Positions 27,566 to 36,603 of a stretch of DNA of 64,000 nucleotides are shown here, piece by piece. A model generated the notes under the pieces. The model worked only from the letters and a program-made list of their open reading frames with translations, was not told the origin of the DNA and did not search any database. The position numbers and the translations under genes are program-made. The stretch covers positions 62,001-126,000 of the forward strand of contig SUZC01000005.1 of assembly GCA_015060165.1 (NCBI GenBank). Direction: 5' to 3'. Origin of the DNA: Rikenellaceae bacterium (GTDB lineage: Bacteria > Bacteroidota > Bacteroidia > Bacteroidales > Rikenellaceae). How positions within the stretch are numbered: the stretch's first letter is position 1; each line of letters opens with the position of its first letter.

Positions 27566-27596
27566 TAAAGTTAGCAATAAAATTGTGAATTTCCAA
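27566..27596 (-). promoter_or_regulatory. Predicted promoter of Gfo/Idh operon
   Basis: On the minus strand TTG (27596-27594), a 20-base spacer and TAACTTTA (27573-27566). Confidence 0.6.
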
Positions 27597-27720
27597 GAGA
27601 TGAGGTCCAATGCTACAAAAAATGTTGTGCGAGAATGAAAATTATCTCTTAACGTGGTGTCGTTTTGGAGCGCTTATAGAGTGTGGCAAATATGGAGCAA
27701 GCCATCATTTGCAAATAAAA

Positions 27721-27744
27721 AACCGAGAGCTGCGGCCCTCGGTT
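27721..27744 (-). terminator. Terminator of rho
   Basis: AACCGAG / CTCGGTT stem with a U-rich tract on the minus strand, about 20 bases after the rho stop. Confidence 0.8.
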
Positions 27745-27765
27745 TTGTTACGTTGTATATGACTC

Positions 27766-29454
27766 TTATTGATTCATTGTGGCGAGGAACTCCTCGTTGG
27801 TTTCTGTCATTCCCATATGCTTCTGCAAGAACTCCATAGCCTCGACTGTTGTCATCTCCGAGAGATACTTTCGCATTACCCAAGTGCGATTCATTACCTC
27901 GCGAGACAGCAATAAATCTTCGCGACGAGTACCCGATGCTATTACGTCAACAGCAGGGTAGACACGCTTGTTCGAGAGCTTGCGGTCGAGTTGCAACTCC
28001 ATATTACCCGTACCCTTGAACTCCTCGAAGATAACCTCGTCCATTTTTGAACCAGTGTCAATCAATGCGGTGGCGATGATTGTGAGTGAACCCTTCTCCT
28101 CGGTATTTCGTGCCGCTCCGAAGAAACGCTTTGGCTTGTGTAGTGCGTTGGCGTCGACACCTCCAGACAATACTTTACCCGATGCTGGCTGAACAGAGTT
28201 GTAAGCTCGCGCCAAGCGGGTGATAGAGTCAAGGAAGATAACCACATCGTGACCACACTCAACCATTCGCTTAGCCTTCTCCAATACCATCTCGGCAACC
28301 TTCACGTGGCGTGATGCCTGCTCGTCGAAGGTCGAAGCTACGACCTCGGCCTTTACGTTGCGTGCCATTTCTGTAACCTCCTCAGGTCGCTCGTCAATTA
28401 GCAGAACAATCATATATACCTCAGGGTGATTGTCGGCAATAGCGTTGGCGATAGATTGCAGGAGCATCGTTTTACCAGTTTTGGGTTGAGCTACAATCAA
28501 ACCACGCTGACCCTTACCAATGGGTGAGAATAAATCGACCACGCGATTTGAGAGATTGTTATGACCATTGCCCGTGAGATTGAATTTCTCGCTGGGGAAT
28601 AGCGGGGTCATATACTCAAACTGCACTCGGTCACGGATATATTCGGGCTGCAGACCGTTAATCTCATTCACTCGAATAAGCGGGAAATATTTCTCTCCCT
28701 CCTTCGGCGGATGGATAATACCGCTAATTGTATCACCAGGTTTTAAGCCGAAAAGCTTGATCTGCGATGGTGAAACATATATATCATCTGGCGAGTTCAG
28801 ATAATTGTAGTCGGCTGAACGAAGGAATCCATAACCATCGGGCATAACCTCCAATACTCCTTCGCCGATTACTTCGCCTGCGAAGTTTTCTTTGATGGGC
28901 TCGCGTGGTGCCTCAGCAGAATCCTGCACCAAATTATCTCCCTCGGCTGGCATCTCTTCGTTGGCATTTTCTTGGATCGGTGCATTTGCCGGCTCAGTAT
29001 TCTCAGCCTCCCTAGCAGCAGCCTCACGTGCCTCCTGCTCCTTTAAAGCCTTTGGCTTGCGACCACGACGTTTAGGTTGCTCGGTGGCCATTGTAGGCTC
29101 TACGGCAGATGAGGCAGTATGGGCTGACGAAGTCTCGCCATTTGATTCATTTGAACCTTCGCTTGTATTTCCCGATGCTACACGTGTTGATTCTCCCGAA
29201 GGTTTGTTCTCCTCAATTCTGAGGGTGTTCATGCGGGGACGACGACCTCTCTTCTTTGGCAGCTCACTTTCGGGTTGGTTATTCTCGATTGGTGCTGAAG
29301 TGTTATCAGCGGGTGCAACTTCGCCTGTAGCTACCTCTATGATTTTATTCATTAACTCTCTCTTGCGGAGCGTGGTATCGGTTATTCCTAATACTTTGCC
29401 AATCTCTCGCAATTCAACTAGTGTCTTCCCTTCGAGGGCGTCAAAATCTTGCAT
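27766..29454 (-). CDS. rho: Transcription termination factor Rho with disordered insert
   Basis: 562 aa, well above the roughly 420 aa of E. coli Rho. Residues 1-45 are the Rho N-terminal helical domain. Residues about 45-190 are a low-complexity acidic insert with two AT-hook-like basic motifs (KKRGRRPR at 67-74, KRRGRKPK at 128-135). The cold-shock-like RNA-binding domain is at about 195-270, and the ATPase domain follows with Walker A AQPKTGKT (322-329) and Walker B VVIFLDS. Such an insert is usual in Bacteroidetes; in B. thetaiotaomicron the Rho disordered region has been linked to condensate formation and gut fitness. The gene stands alone with its own promoter and terminator. Confidence 0.95.
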   Translation of the reverse strand: MQDFDALEGKTLVELREIGKVLGITDTTLRKRELMNKIIEVATGEVAPADNTSAPIENNQPESELPKKRGRRPRMNTLRIEENKPSGESTRVASGNTSEGSNESNGETSSAHTASSAVEPTMATEQPKRRGRKPKALKEQEAREAAAREAENTEPANAPIQENANEEMPAEGDNLVQDSAEAPREPIKENFAGEVIGEGVLEVMPDGYGFLRSADYNYLNSPDDIYVSPSQIKLFGLKPGDTISGIIHPPKEGEKYFPLIRVNEINGLQPEYIRDRVQFEYMTPLFPSEKFNLTGNGHNNLSNRVVDLFSPIGKGQRGLIVAQPKTGKTMLLQSIANAIADNHPEVYMIVLLIDERPEEVTEMARNVKAEVVASTFDEQASRHVKVAEMVLEKAKRMVECGHDVVIFLDSITRLARAYNSVQPASGKVLSGGVDANALHKPKRFFGAARNTEEKGSLTIIATALIDTGSKMDEVIFEEFKGTGNMELQLDRKLSNKRVYPAVDVIASGTRREDLLLSREVMNRTWVMRKYLSEMTTVEAMEFLQKHMGMTETNEEFLATMNQ

Positions 29455-29520
29455 ATAGAATTTCTTTATAAAATTTTCTCTGATTGAAAAGTAACCGAAT
29501 GATTACCTTTTGCGACATCA

Positions 29521-29552
29521 CAAAGATAATACAAATTTTCGACCAGAGCAAA
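29521..29552 (-). promoter_or_regulatory. Predicted rho promoter
   Basis: TTTG (29552-29549), 20-base spacer and TATCTTTG (29528-29521) on the minus strand: exact consensus. The leader is about 60 bases. Confidence 0.75.
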
Positions 29553-29644
29553 AAGAGTCGTTTTTTTTCACCACTAGCAAGTGTTATTGGCCATTAAACA
29601 CGCCTTTTTACCACATTTGAGAGTGATAACCTGTGTGACGCTGT

Positions 29645-30412
29645 TTATTTGCAGGCTTTTACGAAATATTTGAATAGTCCTAGAAAATCATCTTCGCCTG
29701 CGGCTGTAAATACTTCGGGATGAAATTGAACGCCAAATATACATTTTGCATTGGTGCTCTCGATAGCTTCAACCACGCCATCTTCTGCTGTGGCAGATGC
29801 TATAAATCCGAGAGCTAATTGCTTGACGGCTTGATGGTGAGTGGAATTTACCTCTATCCTGCTGCCTAATAATTCAGCAAGCAGCGTGCCTTCCTTTATC
29901 TCGATTACGTGGGCTCGCGTGCGACTTGGACGGCCGTTATGAGTCACCTTCGAAGTGGGTATCTGTGAGGGAATATCTTGATACAGAGAGCCCCCAAATG
30001 CTACATTCATTACCTGTACCCCGCGGCAAATTCCCAAAATGGGCAATTTTGCAGATGCGGCAGCTTTGATTAGCTTTATGTCGAAATCGTCTCTTTCGAG
30101 CGATACCTCGCCTAACTCGGGACGTGGCTTTTCGCCATATCTTTTTGGAGCAACATCCTCGCCGCCTGTCATAATTATGCCATCGATTCGTTTGACAATG
30201 GCTTTAAGTTCCTGTTCGTCGCTTGTGAAAGGTATAATCAATGGCACTCCGCCAGCACGTCTTACGGCTTTGATGTATGTCTGGCTTGCACTCGATGGCG
30301 ATGCTGCAGAAATACCAATAATTGGTTGCTTGGTGCGAGCCTCGGCATTGGGACCTATGCCAATGTTAAAGTATAGGGATAGTAGTATGAATATAAATGT
30401 GAATCGTCTCAT
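29645..30412 (-). CDS. Secreted class I glutamine amidotransferase-like hydrolase (peptidase C26)
   Basis: 255 aa. The nucleophile elbow GICRGVQ supplies the Cys and FGVQFHPEV the His-x-Glu, so the triad is complete. The pattern matches the gamma-glutamyl hydrolase/PuuD-like C26 family. The N-terminus has a hydrophobic signal (FIFILLSLYFNIGI, then NAEA), which suggests export, whereas PuuD is cytosolic. The natural substrate is unknown; gamma-glutamyl amides or peptides are likely. It follows the nucleoside hydrolase gene on the same strand, but a terminator separates them. Confidence 0.82.
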   Translation of the reverse strand: MRRFTFIFILLSLYFNIGIGPNAEARTKQPIIGISAASPSSASQTYIKAVRRAGGVPLIIPFTSDEQELKAIVKRIDGIIMTGGEDVAPKRYGEKPRPELGEVSLERDDFDIKLIKAAASAKLPILGICRGVQVMNVAFGGSLYQDIPSQIPTSKVTHNGRPSRTRAHVIEIKEGTLLAELLGSRIEVNSTHHQAVKQLALGFIASATAEDGVVEAIESTNAKCIFGVQFHPEVFTAAGEDDFLGLFKYFVKACK

Positions 30413-30448
30413 TAGTGTTGTTGTTGATTAGAGTGGGAGAATAAAAAA

Positions 30449-30472
30449 ATGAGTCGCCTGATTGCGACTCAT
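30449..30472 (-). terminator. Terminator of nucleoside hydrolase gene
   Basis: ATGAGTCGC / GCGACTCAT perfect 9-bp stem with a U-run on the minus strand. Confidence 0.88.
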
Positions 30473-30492
30473 TTGTCTGCTATATCGCAATA

Positions 30493-31509
30493 TTATCGCT
30501 TAAAATTGCGAGGTTTTTTAGGAACATACTTCAAGAAATCATTGAGAATCATTGCTCGCTGCTCGGGTGTAGCCTCGATGATGCGGTAGCGGCCATCGGC
30601 CTTGGGGGTAAATACTGTTACTCCCTTGTCAACCACCTTCACTTCGCCAGGTTGGCTGAGTGTGATTGCGGCATCGTTGTGCTCACATACGTAGTAAGCT
30701 GCTATAACGTCCCACGATGGACGGTCATATGGCATCTTGGCGTATGCTTTGTATGCCTCTACCATGGGATGCTGCTCGGCCCACTTGAAGTCGTTCTCGA
30801 TACTCTTTGCGGGGTAGAGAACCTGCTTGCCCAATGTGAATGGAGTGATAATCATTGGTGCTGGACTCTTGTCGAAGAAATATTTTGCTGCCAAGAGGTC
30901 ATTCCAAACGTTGTACTCGGTATATTTGGGCATCTCGAATTCACCGGCCATAACTGAAAAATATTTAACTTTCTTGGCTACCAAATCCATTCCCGACATC
31001 TTTGAGTATTTATCGGGCTGACTCTGCAACAGCTCGGCTATTGTGGTAGAAAATCCCACTGTGACAATCACAACCGATTTATCCTCTGCCTTAGCCAACA
31101 GACGGCGATACATATCGACTGCATTTTCGTATTTTGGATTTTTTGAGCGTGCAAACATTGGCTTGCCATCTGCAGCGGTGAGTTTACATACCTTTGTGCA
31201 GTAGTCGACGCACTCCATATCGGTAATCCACTTATCGTTTACGCCGATAGGCATCTTGTCATAGCCATACCATACGCGCATAATATCGATAAACTCGGCT
31301 GAATGAGGGTTGTTCTTATGAACACCTACACCCAGCAGGTCGATCTTTCCGCTATCGACATTCTTAAACAGCAGATCGAGTGCAATGGCATCGTCTATAT
31401 CATTGCCCATATCGGTCTCGAAAATAACAGGTGTAGGTTTATCGCTCTTTTGAGCAGATACAGTAGTACAGATGCCCACCAATGCCAATAGAAGAAAAAG
31501 TTTTTTCAT
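30493..31509 (-). CDS. Secreted inosine-uridine-type nucleoside hydrolase
   Basis: 338 aa with signal peptide MKKLFLLLALVGICTTVSA. The calcium-binding Asp motif is present as ETDMGNDIDDAIAL near residue 31, a variant of DTDPGxDDAxAL. Members cleave the N-glycosidic bond of nucleosides to ribose and base. Export would place it in the periplasm, for salvage of external nucleosides. A TAACTTTG box lies at 31545-31538 on the minus strand, 29 bases upstream of the ATG, without a good -33. Confidence 0.83.
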   Translation of the reverse strand: MKKLFLLLALVGICTTVSAQKSDKPTPVIFETDMGNDIDDAIALDLLFKNVDSGKIDLLGVGVHKNNPHSAEFIDIMRVWYGYDKMPIGVNDKWITDMECVDYCTKVCKLTAADGKPMFARSKNPKYENAVDMYRRLLAKAEDKSVVIVTVGFSTTIAELLQSQPDKYSKMSGMDLVAKKVKYFSVMAGEFEMPKYTEYNVWNDLLAAKYFFDKSPAPMIITPFTLGKQVLYPAKSIENDFKWAEQHPMVEAYKAYAKMPYDRPSWDVIAAYYVCEHNDAAITLSQPGEVKVVDKGVTVFTPKADGRYRIIEATPEQRAMILNDFLKYVPKKPRNFKR

Positions 31510-31583
31510 ATAGTTGCAGTGTTAAAATTATTTTAAGCAAAGTTAATCAAAAAGAATCAATATCGAAAACCTATAAACAAAAA

Positions 31584-31615
31584 ATGATTGCCAAAGCATA
31601 ACTCTTGGCAATCAT
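31584..31615 (-). terminator. Terminator of Nfn operon
   Basis: ATGATTGCCAA / TTGGCAATCAT, perfect 11-bp stem with A-rich flank (U-rich in the minus-strand RNA). Confidence 0.88.
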
Positions 31616-31642
31616 TCTTCGTTATAAGTGTAGTCTCGGTGA

Positions 31643-33031
31643 CTATTTTTTGCTCTCGATATATTCGTTGATGGCCTTTGCGGCGGTGCGACCAGCACCC
31701 ATAGCCAGGATGACGGTTGCAGCACCAGTTACGGCATCGCCACCTGCAAATACTCCCTCGCGAGTGGTGGCTCCTTGCTCGTTTGTTACGATGCAACCTC
31801 GGCGATTTGTCTCCAACCCGGCAGTCGTACGCTTCAAAAGTGGGTTGGGTGAAGTACCCAATGCCATAATTACCACATCGCACTCAACCTCGAAATCCGA
31901 GCCAGGCTTCTCAACGGGTGAACGGCGGCCACTCTCATCGGGTTCGCCCAACTCCATCTCTACGCAACGTAATCCGCGTACCCAACCTTTCTCGTCGGCC
32001 AATACCTCGGTGGGGTTGGTGAGCATCTTGAACTCGATACCCTCCTCCTTGGCGTGGTGTACCTCCTCGCGGCGTGCGGGAAGCTCCTGCTCACTACGGC
32101 GATATACAATAATCGACTCTGCTCCGAGACGCTTTGCTGTGCGCACTGCATCCATCGCTACATTTCCGCCACCTACAACAACGACTCTCTTGCCGACATA
32201 AATCGGAGTATCGTACTCATCGTCGTAGGCACGCATCAAATTGGCACGAGTCAAGAACTCGTTGGCTGAAACAACGCCATTCAGATTCTCGCCGGGGATT
32301 CCCATAAAGCGGGGTAGTCCTGCTCCCGAACCGATAAATACAGCATCGAAGCCCTCGTCCTCCATTAAAGAGTCGATAGTGATAGTACGACCAACCACTA
32401 CGTCTGTCTCGAACTTAACTCCCAAGCGGCGCAACGAATCAATCTCGCGGGCAACAATCTTCTCCTTAGGCAGGCGGAACTCAGGAATACCGTATACCAA
32501 TACTCCGCCCAACTTGTGCAGTGCCTCGAATATAGTCACATCGTAACCCCATTTAGCTAAATCGCTGGCGCAGGCCAATCCCGAAGGACCACTACCGATA
32601 ATGGCAACCTTATGGCCATTGCTTGCAGCTTTTTGGCAACCTTTGCACTCATTTTCAAGGCTCCAATCGCCCACGAAACGCTCCAATTTGCCAATTGCGA
32701 CAGGCTCACTTTTGATACCCAATATACAAGAGCCCTCACACTGAGTCTCTTGTGGGCAAACTCGGCCACAGATGCTCGGTAGTGAGCTGTCGGCTGCGAT
32801 AATCGATGATGCTGCAGCAAAGTCACCTTCTGCGATTTTGCTGATAAATGATGGAATATTGATACCTACCGGACACGCTGCCACGCATCGCGGATTCTTG
32901 CAATTCAAACAACGCGAAGCCTCGGTCTGGGCCTCCTCAACATTGTAACCATAGCATACCTCCTCGAAATTGGTGGCACGCACTGCGGGCTCCTGCTCGC
33001 GAACACTCACACGTGGAATCTTATTTGCCAT
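31643..33031 (-). CDS. gltA: NADPH-dependent glutamate synthase small-chain-like / NfnB subunit
   Basis: About 462 aa. Two iron-sulfur cysteine groups lie at the N-terminus (CLNCKNPRCVAACP and CGRVCPQETQCEGSC). Two dinucleotide-binding folds follow: IGSGPSGLACASDL for FAD and VVGGGNVAMDAVRTAK for NADPH, ending AGGDAVTGAATVI. It is paired with a ferredoxin-NADP reductase-like gene that overlaps its start by 11 bases. This gives the NfnAB arrangement (electron-bifurcating NADH/ferredoxin:NADP oxidoreductase). Databases often label it gltA. The start is MANKIPRV; a longer frame would run deep into the upstream gene. Confidence 0.87.
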   Translation of the reverse strand: MANKIPRVSVREQEPAVRATNFEEVCYGYNVEEAQTEASRCLNCKNPRCVAACPVGINIPSFISKIAEGDFAAASSIIAADSSLPSICGRVCPQETQCEGSCILGIKSEPVAIGKLERFVGDWSLENECKGCQKAASNGHKVAIIGSGPSGLACASDLAKWGYDVTIFEALHKLGGVLVYGIPEFRLPKEKIVAREIDSLRRLGVKFETDVVVGRTITIDSLMEDEGFDAVFIGSGAGLPRFMGIPGENLNGVVSANEFLTRANLMRAYDDEYDTPIYVGKRVVVVGGGNVAMDAVRTAKRLGAESIIVYRRSEQELPARREEVHHAKEEGIEFKMLTNPTEVLADEKGWVRGLRCVEMELGEPDESGRRSPVEKPGSDFEVECDVVIMALGTSPNPLLKRTTAGLETNRRGCIVTNEQGATTREGVFAGGDAVTGAATVILAMGAGRTAAKAINEYIESKK

Positions 33032-33887
33032 AACAGTTACATTTATGATTGTGGTTCTCATTAGCCTCACTCTCCAGGTTGCGGTACATTGCCTGACGAC
33101 GCATAGCCTCGTCGAAATCTACCTGATGGCCATCGAATTCCGGGCCATCGACACAAGTAAAGAGGGTTTTACCTCCCACGCTCACACGGCAAGCTCCGCA
33201 CATACCTGTACCATCAACCATTAGTGCATTGAGCGATACGGTGGTGCGCAAAGAGTATTCGCGTGTGGTGAGGGTCACAAACTTCATCATAATCATCGGG
33301 CCGATAGCAATGCACTCGTTGTAATCTTTATCCTCCTCGTCGATGAGTTGCTTGATTTTAGCTGTAACCAATCCTTTAAAGCCTCGGCTACCGTCATCGG
33401 TTGCGATGTATAGATTGTCACAAACCTTCTCCATCTCCTCGGTATAGATAAGCAATGAGTCGGTCTTTGCTCCAATAATCACATCGACCTTTGCTCCATG
33501 TTCGTTGAGCCACTTGACCTGCGGATATACGGGGGCCGTTCCTACGCCTCCTGCGACGAAGAGGAAGTGACGCTTGGCCAGCTCCTCAGCCGACATATTT
33601 ACAAACTCCGAAGGATTGCCCAGAGGGCCAGCAAAGTCGGCGATTGAATCACCTTCATTCATTGTACACAACTTGCGAGTTGAGACTCCGATGGCCTGAA
33701 TAACTATCGTCACCGAACCCTGCTCTTTGTCGAAGTCGGCTATGGTTAGAGGCACACGCTCGCCCTGTTCGTCGACACGAACAATGACGAATTGTCCGGG
33801 TAGAGCACTCTGTGCTACTCGGGGAGCCTCGATGCGTAACAGATAGATGTTATCTGTCAGCTCTCTTTTCTCTAAAATCTTAAACAT
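33021..33887 (-). CDS. Ferredoxin-NADP reductase alpha-like / NfnA subunit
   Basis: 288 aa. N-terminal FAD-binding beta-barrel, then NAD-binding FVAGGVGTAPVYPQVK, and a C-terminal [2Fe-2S] cluster site CGACRVSVGGKTLFTC. This is the layout of NfnA and of dihydroorotate dehydrogenase electron-transfer subunits; the NfnB-type partner downstream decides for Nfn. The tail holds a His-rich NHNHKC stretch. Confidence 0.87.
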   Translation of the reverse strand: MFKILEKRELTDNIYLLRIEAPRVAQSALPGQFVIVRVDEQGERVPLTIADFDKEQGSVTIVIQAIGVSTRKLCTMNEGDSIADFAGPLGNPSEFVNMSAEELAKRHFLFVAGGVGTAPVYPQVKWLNEHGAKVDVIIGAKTDSLLIYTEEMEKVCDNLYIATDDGSRGFKGLVTAKIKQLIDEEDKDYNECIAIGPMIMMKFVTLTTREYSLRTTVSLNALMVDGTGMCGACRVSVGGKTLFTCVDGPEFDGHQVDFDEAMRRQAMYRNLESEANENHNHKCNCYGK

Positions 33888-33972
33888 AATACATTATCCC
33901 GAATGGGACTAAATGGTTTACCTAACTTTCCTAACTTTTAAATCTACTCTTCGTAATAAAGAGTTGTTCTCA

Positions 33973-35067
33973 TTAATTTACAACCACCGCCGTAACTCGC
34001 AAAGTCTGCATTGGTCGAGCTGGGTCGTTGGTGATAATTCTCAATCTGTCAACCCACACTCCAAAATCACAATCAGAACTGTCAAATGCGATTTTTAGGG
34101 TTCTTTTTTGCCCCGCCGAAATCACGTCACCAGCTTTGAGAGAGCATTTTAATGACTTTGTCTGCCATTCTACTGCTCTGATAATCAGATCGCTGTTGCC
34201 GTCGTTGGTTATCTCTATAGAGGTATCTTCCGCGCTATGACGCGATTTAATCTCGCCAAATTTAATGAAATTTTTTGATAACTCTGCAATTGGCCTGGAC
34301 ATATCCTCTGATTCGCGGTTGAATTTGTCTATCGCAATTGCGTGGCAACTCAATAACGGACGAGCCTCTTTCCCACCGATTATCACCGACATAACATCGC
34401 TAAGAGTTCCATATCGTTCGCTGTTTTGTGGTATTGCATACTCCAATTTAATATCGCCACATTGGCCGGCTTTGAGTAGCGCCGGCGCCTCTACACGCAA
34501 TAAGCCACTTTGCTCTTTGTGTATCAGTTGCAGTGTCAAATCGTGCTTCGATGTGTTGATCCACCCGATCGATTCCTCAATCTTCTCTCCTCGGCCTACG
34601 TATGCAAATGCATGGAAGTTCGATGTGAATCGTATCCCTTCACCCATATCGAACGGGTACAACTCTTCGGTGCTCTTTACTCGAGGGATGACATTGCCCT
34701 CGACTACCAGGTTGTAGGCTTCTGCTGATGCCGACGTTTGTACCTCGACACCTTTAGAGAATCGGCCTGGGCGATTCATAGGATCGAACGATACTACAAC
34801 CTCGCCTTTTTGGCCTGGCATTACAGGCTTGCGTGAATATTTTGGAGTGGTGCAGCCGCATCCTGAAGTGACGTCGAGTATAACTACTGGTTTCGATGTG
34901 GTGTTGGTGAAAATAAAACTGTGTTCGGCATTACCACCATCCTCTTTTATATCACCAAAGTACCATTTCTGCTCCTCGAAACGAAGTTCGTTTTGTTGGG
35001 CAAAAGAGTGCCAAGGAAGCATTAAAGCCCCCACAAACGCAATTATTATATATAGTATATTAGCCAT
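33973..35067 (-). CDS. DUF1573-domain secreted protein
   Basis: About 364 aa. Signal peptide ending SFA-QQ. The DUF1573 unit is plain: WYFGDIKEDGG, then VTSGCGCTTPKYSRKPVMPGQ, then VSFDPMNRPGRFSK. The rest is Ig-like beta-sandwich. The family is abundant in Bacteroidetes and its role is not settled. The ATG at 35067 is preferred over a GTG at 35076, because a TATCTTTG box occupies 35083-35076 on the same strand. The transcript would then have almost no leader. Confidence 0.8.
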   Translation of the reverse strand: MANILYIIIAFVGALMLPWHSFAQQNELRFEEQKWYFGDIKEDGGNAEHSFIFTNTTSKPVVILDVTSGCGCTTPKYSRKPVMPGQKGEVVVSFDPMNRPGRFSKGVEVQTSASAEAYNLVVEGNVIPRVKSTEELYPFDMGEGIRFTSNFHAFAYVGRGEKIEESIGWINTSKHDLTLQLIHKEQSGLLRVEAPALLKAGQCGDIKLEYAIPQNSERYGTLSDVMSVIIGGKEARPLLSCHAIAIDKFNRESEDMSRPIAELSKNFIKFGEIKSRHSAEDTSIEITNDGNSDLIIRAVEWQTKSLKCSLKAGDVISAGQKRTLKIAFDSSDCDFGVWVDRLRIITNDPARPMQTLRVTAVVVN

Positions 35068-35112
35068 ATCAGCCACAAAGATACATTTTTTTTAATTTTT
35101 TTTGAAATTTTC

Positions 35113-35143
35113 TTGCACGTTAAAAAAAATGCTCTTATATTTG
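35113..35143 (+). promoter_or_regulatory. Predicted promoter of tRNA pair
   Basis: TTG (35113-35115), 20-base spacer and TATATTTG (35136-35143), about 33 bases before tRNA-Asn. Confidence 0.65.
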
Positions 35144-35176
35144 CACTCGCAAAACGAAACAAAACGTTCATAACAC

Positions 35177-35250
35177 GCCTGAATAGCTCAGTTGGTTAGA
35201 GCACATGACTGTTAATCATGGGGTCCTAGGTTCAAGTCCTTGTTCAGGCG
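35177..35250 (+). tRNA. tRNA-Asn (anticodon GTT)
   Basis: 74 bases. Acceptor arms GCCTGAA / TTCAGGC pair fully; the anticodon arm is CATGA-CTGTTAA-TCATG; the T arm holds GGTTCAAGTC. CCA is not encoded. Confidence 0.97.
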
Positions 35251-35256
35251 CATTTT

Positions 35257-35331
35257 GGGAGTTTAGCTCAGCTGGTTCAGAGCATCTGCCTTACAAGCAG
35301 AGGGTCGGCGGTTCGAATCCGTCAACTCCCA
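35257..35331 (+). tRNA. tRNA-Val (anticodon TAC)
   Basis: 75 bases. Acceptor GGGAGTT / AACTCCC; anticodon arm TCTGC-CTTACAA-GCAGA; T loop GGTTCGAATCC. It lies six bases after tRNA-Asn and is probably co-transcribed with it. Confidence 0.97.
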
Positions 35332-35341
35332 CACAGAGAAG

Positions 35342-35369
35342 AGAGATTGGTTATCCAATCTCTTTTTTT
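35342..35369 (+). terminator. Terminator of tRNA pair
   Basis: AGAGATTGG / CCAATCTCT, loop TTAT, followed by a run of seven T. Confidence 0.92.
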
Positions 35370-35551
35370 GTTTATTGCTTGACTGAGAGCAAGCTCCCGT
35401 CAAACATAAAGTTCGTCTGCAAAAACTTAAATAAACGAGTACACTGGAACGGGTTTGGGCCTGGCGGATTATCATCTGCGTAGTAGCCAATCTGTTAATC
35501 TTTGCGCGAAAACTATTTTAACTCATCAGCCTGCGATGTCACATTTTTTAT

Positions 35552-35559
35552 TAACTTTG
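35552..35559 (+). promoter_or_regulatory. -7 box of panE operon
   Basis: TAACTTTG, 38 bases before the ATG. The expected -33 TTTG is not clear. Confidence 0.5.
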
Positions 35560-35597
35560 TCTATCAATAATTAATTCAGTGATAATTAAATAAAACT

Positions 35598-36602
35598 ATG
35601 CGAGTAGCAATATATGGAGCCGGGTCGCTTGGCACAATTTTAGGCGCCTACATAAGTCGGGCAGGTGAGAGAATAGAGCTTATCAACCGTAATAAAGCCC
35701 ACGTGGAGGCACTGCAACGTAGCGGGGCGAAAATTATCGGAACGGTGCAATTCTCTCAGCCGGTAGAGGCTTACACTCCCGACAAAATGAGCGGGGAGTA
35801 CGATATAATCTTTCTGATGACCAAACAGCAGCATAATACAGAGGTGGTGACAATGCTCAAAGGTTATCTAGCTGCGGATGGTGTGATTGTAACGTTCCAG
35901 AATGGCTTGCCTGAGATGCAAATTGCCGACATCATAGGTGATGAGCGGGTGTTGGGTTGTACTGTTGCGTGGGGAGCTACCATGCAGGAGCCTGGAGTGT
36001 GTGAGCTAACCAGCGCCCCTGATGCACTTTCATTCTCGTTGGGCTCAGTATCGAAACTCCGAAACAAACATTTTGCAGAGGTAAAGAGGCTACTTGAGTG
36101 TATGGGTGAAGTCGATGTCGAGGAGAATTTCATCGGTACGCGTTGGAGCAAGCTGCTTATCAATGCTTCGTTTTCGGGTATGAGTGCGGTGCTGGGTTGC
36201 ACCTTTGGTCAGGCGGCAGGACCCCGCGAGTCGCGTCGTATAGTGCAAGCGCTAATCAAAGAGTGTATTGACGTGTGCAAGGTGGGTGGTATACGGATTG
36301 AACCTGTGCAAGGAAAGGATATTGTAAAGTTACTCGACTATTCTACCCCATTTAAAAAGGCCTTTTCGTCGTTTATAATTCCGATAGCCATTCGCAAACA
36401 TGCCAAACTGAAGGCAAGTATGTTGCAAGATATCGAGAAAGGGAAACTCACAGAGGTTGATGCAATAAATGGTGCGGTATCGGCATACGGCCGAAAGGTG
36501 GGTTGTCCGACTCCGATGAATGACCGTGTGGTTGATATCATACATCGTATAGAGAAGGGTGAAATACAACCGAGTTTCGAAAATCTTAGATTGTTTGAGT
36601 AA
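35598..36602 (+). CDS. panE: 2-dehydropantoate 2-reductase (ketopantoate reductase family)
   Basis: 334 aa. Rossmann motif IYGAGSLGTILGAYI at residues 4-18, and the C-terminal helical domain with RWSKLLINASFSGMSAVLG and the substrate-side run EVDAINGAVSAYGRKVGCPTP. It reduces ketopantoate to pantoate with NADPH on the way to CoA; some family members act on other 2-keto acids. It is followed at once by the DUF169 gene, so an operon is likely. Confidence 0.85.
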   Translation: MRVAIYGAGSLGTILGAYISRAGERIELINRNKAHVEALQRSGAKIIGTVQFSQPVEAYTPDKMSGEYDIIFLMTKQQHNTEVVTMLKGYLAADGVIVTFQNGLPEMQIADIIGDERVLGCTVAWGATMQEPGVCELTSAPDALSFSLGSVSKLRNKHFAEVKRLLECMGEVDVEENFIGTRWSKLLINASFSGMSAVLGCTFGQAAGPRESRRIVQALIKECIDVCKVGGIRIEPVQGKDIVKLLDYSTPFKKAFSSFIIPIAIRKHAKLKASMLQDIEKGKLTEVDAINGAVSAYGRKVGCPTPMNDRVVDIIHRIEKGEIQPSFENLRLFE

Positions 36603-36603
36603 T

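Noticed and set aside
28892..29458. 188-codon + frame opposite rho
   Set aside because: Mirrors the low-complexity insert of rho; Ser/Ala-rich product without a domain.
33921..33939. Twofold CTAACTTT repeat resembling a double -7 box
   Set aside because: No + gene follows and no -33 element is present; two copies in AT-rich DNA are easily due to chance.
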